Shown here piece by piece: positions 6,032-6,588 of a stretch of DNA of 6,588 nucleotides (position 1 is its first letter; each line of letters opens with the position of its first letter). Below the pieces are notes generated by a model. That model saw nothing but the letters and a program-made list of their open reading frames with translations. It was not told where the DNA came from and did no database searches. Where the stretch lies: the NCBI GenBank assembly GCA_021805585.1, contig JAJZEY010000285.1, forward strand, positions 1 to 6,588, read 5' to 3'. This stretch comes from Planctomycetota bacterium (lineage in GTDB: Bacteria; Planctomycetota; Phycisphaerae; WQYP01). The translations under genes and the position numbers were made by a program.

Positions 6032-6588
6032 CTAAGACCATTCTATTCTTGGTTCGCCCGGAGCCTTTTTTACCTTCCCCATGAAAAATGCCTTTTCGCC
6101 AAGGCTCCGCAAATGGGTCATGACCGCGCGTGTTGAGCTGGGACTTACGACAATGACATAGCCGATGCCCATGTTGAATGTGTTCAACATTTCCTGTGGG
6201 TCCACCGGGCCATGCCTGGCCAGGAAATCAAAAATGGGGGGAATTGTCCAGGAATCCCGTTTGATTTTCGCAATCATGCCGTCGGGCAGCACGCGCGGCA
6301 GATTTCCGGGCAGGCCGCTGCCGGTAATGTGGCTCATCGCCTTGACGATGCGTTTTACCTTGTATTGTTTCAGAAGTCCCAGCACGGATTTCACATATAT
6401 CCGCGTCGGTTCCAGAAGCTCTTCGCCCAGTGTGCGCCCGAATTCCGGAATCTGTTCACCGGGGGAAAGTCCCAGTTTTTCAAAACATATCTTGCGAACC
6501 AGGGCATATCCATTGGAATGCACGCCGCTGCTGGCCAGGCCAATGATACTGTCGCCCGCTGCCACGCCCGTGCCATCCAGCATATTGC
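6032..6588 (-). CDS. purM: Phosphoribosylformylglycinamidine cyclo-ligase (AIR synthetase), C-terminal half
   Basis: 184 complete codons enter from the right edge and end at TAG 6034-6032; the N-terminus and start codon lie outside the window. PurM uses ATP to close the ring of FGAM to give aminoimidazole ribonucleotide, the fifth step of de novo purine synthesis, in the cytoplasm as a homodimer. Recognisable family motifs in order are GDSIIGLASSGVHSNGYALV, EPTRIYVKSVL, SHITGSGLPGNLPRVLP, the segment around DSWTIPPIFDFL, and FNMGIGYVIVV, closing with MGKVKKAPGEPRIEWS. The length from the SSGxHSNGY motif to the stop fits a full-length C-terminal domain. One small deviation is ITGSG where most family members have TGGG. 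A methionine at 6583 is internal, not the start. No neighbouring purine gene is visible in the window. Confidence 0.95.
   Translation of the reverse strand, partial: NMLDGTGVAAGDSIIGLASSGVHSNGYALVRKICFEKLGLSPGEQIPEFGRTLGEELLEPTRIYVKSVLGLLKQYKVKRIVKAMSHITGSGLPGNLPRVLPDGMIAKIKRDSWTIPPIFDFLARHGPVDPQEMLNTFNMGIGYVIVVSPSSTRAVMTHLRSLGEKAFFMGKVKKAPGEPRIEWS

Noticed and set aside
1..6588. tRNA, rRNA or known riboswitch
   Set aside because: I saw no cloverleaf with a TTCGA-type loop and CCA end, no rRNA signature, and no recognisable riboswitch core on either strand.

Overview
The window carries four protein-coding genes, two of them cut by the window edges, plus one long gene-free stretch. The G+C content is moderately high, GGCC-type tetramers are abundant, and promoters and Shine-Dalgarno sites are weak. 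Together with a secreted GH35 glycosidase and a TPR lipoprotein-like/exported protein, this suggests a free-living Gram-negative polysaccharide degrader. My best guess is Planctomycetota (Phycisphaerae-like). This is an inference from protein style and intergenic repeat style only, with no marker gene to confirm it.

Layout from left to right: (1) 1-721, minus strand: the N-terminal 240 residues of an exported tetratricopeptide-repeat protein that runs off the left edge. (2) 722-1139: a divergent intergenic region with two small inverted repeats. (3) 1140-3521, plus strand: a secreted glycoside hydrolase family 35 enzyme (beta-galactosidase-type) with both catalytic glutamates present. (4) 3522-3799: a short convergent spacer. 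(5) 3800-5356, minus strand: a membrane flavocytochrome of the ferric reductase/NADPH oxidase-like superfamily, with two perfect H-x13-H heme motifs, FAD and NAD(P) modules, and an extra C-terminal membrane segment. (6) 5357-6031: a gene-free region of about 675 nt holding a promoter-like AT block, a terminator-like hairpin in the leader of the reductase, a 26/28 identical direct repeat pair, and a run of four hairpins between the repeat copies. (7) 6032-6588, minus strand: the C-terminal half of PurM (AIR synthetase).

The four genes do not form an obvious single pathway. The TPR protein and GH35 enzyme are divergent and could share a regulatory region. The reductase and purM are on the same strand but separated by about 675 nt, so they are probably separate transcription units. 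I see no convincing new multi-gene system. The most unusual part is the repeat- and hairpin-rich intergenic region 5500-5910, which looks like a non-coding or degraded mobile/repetitive element.
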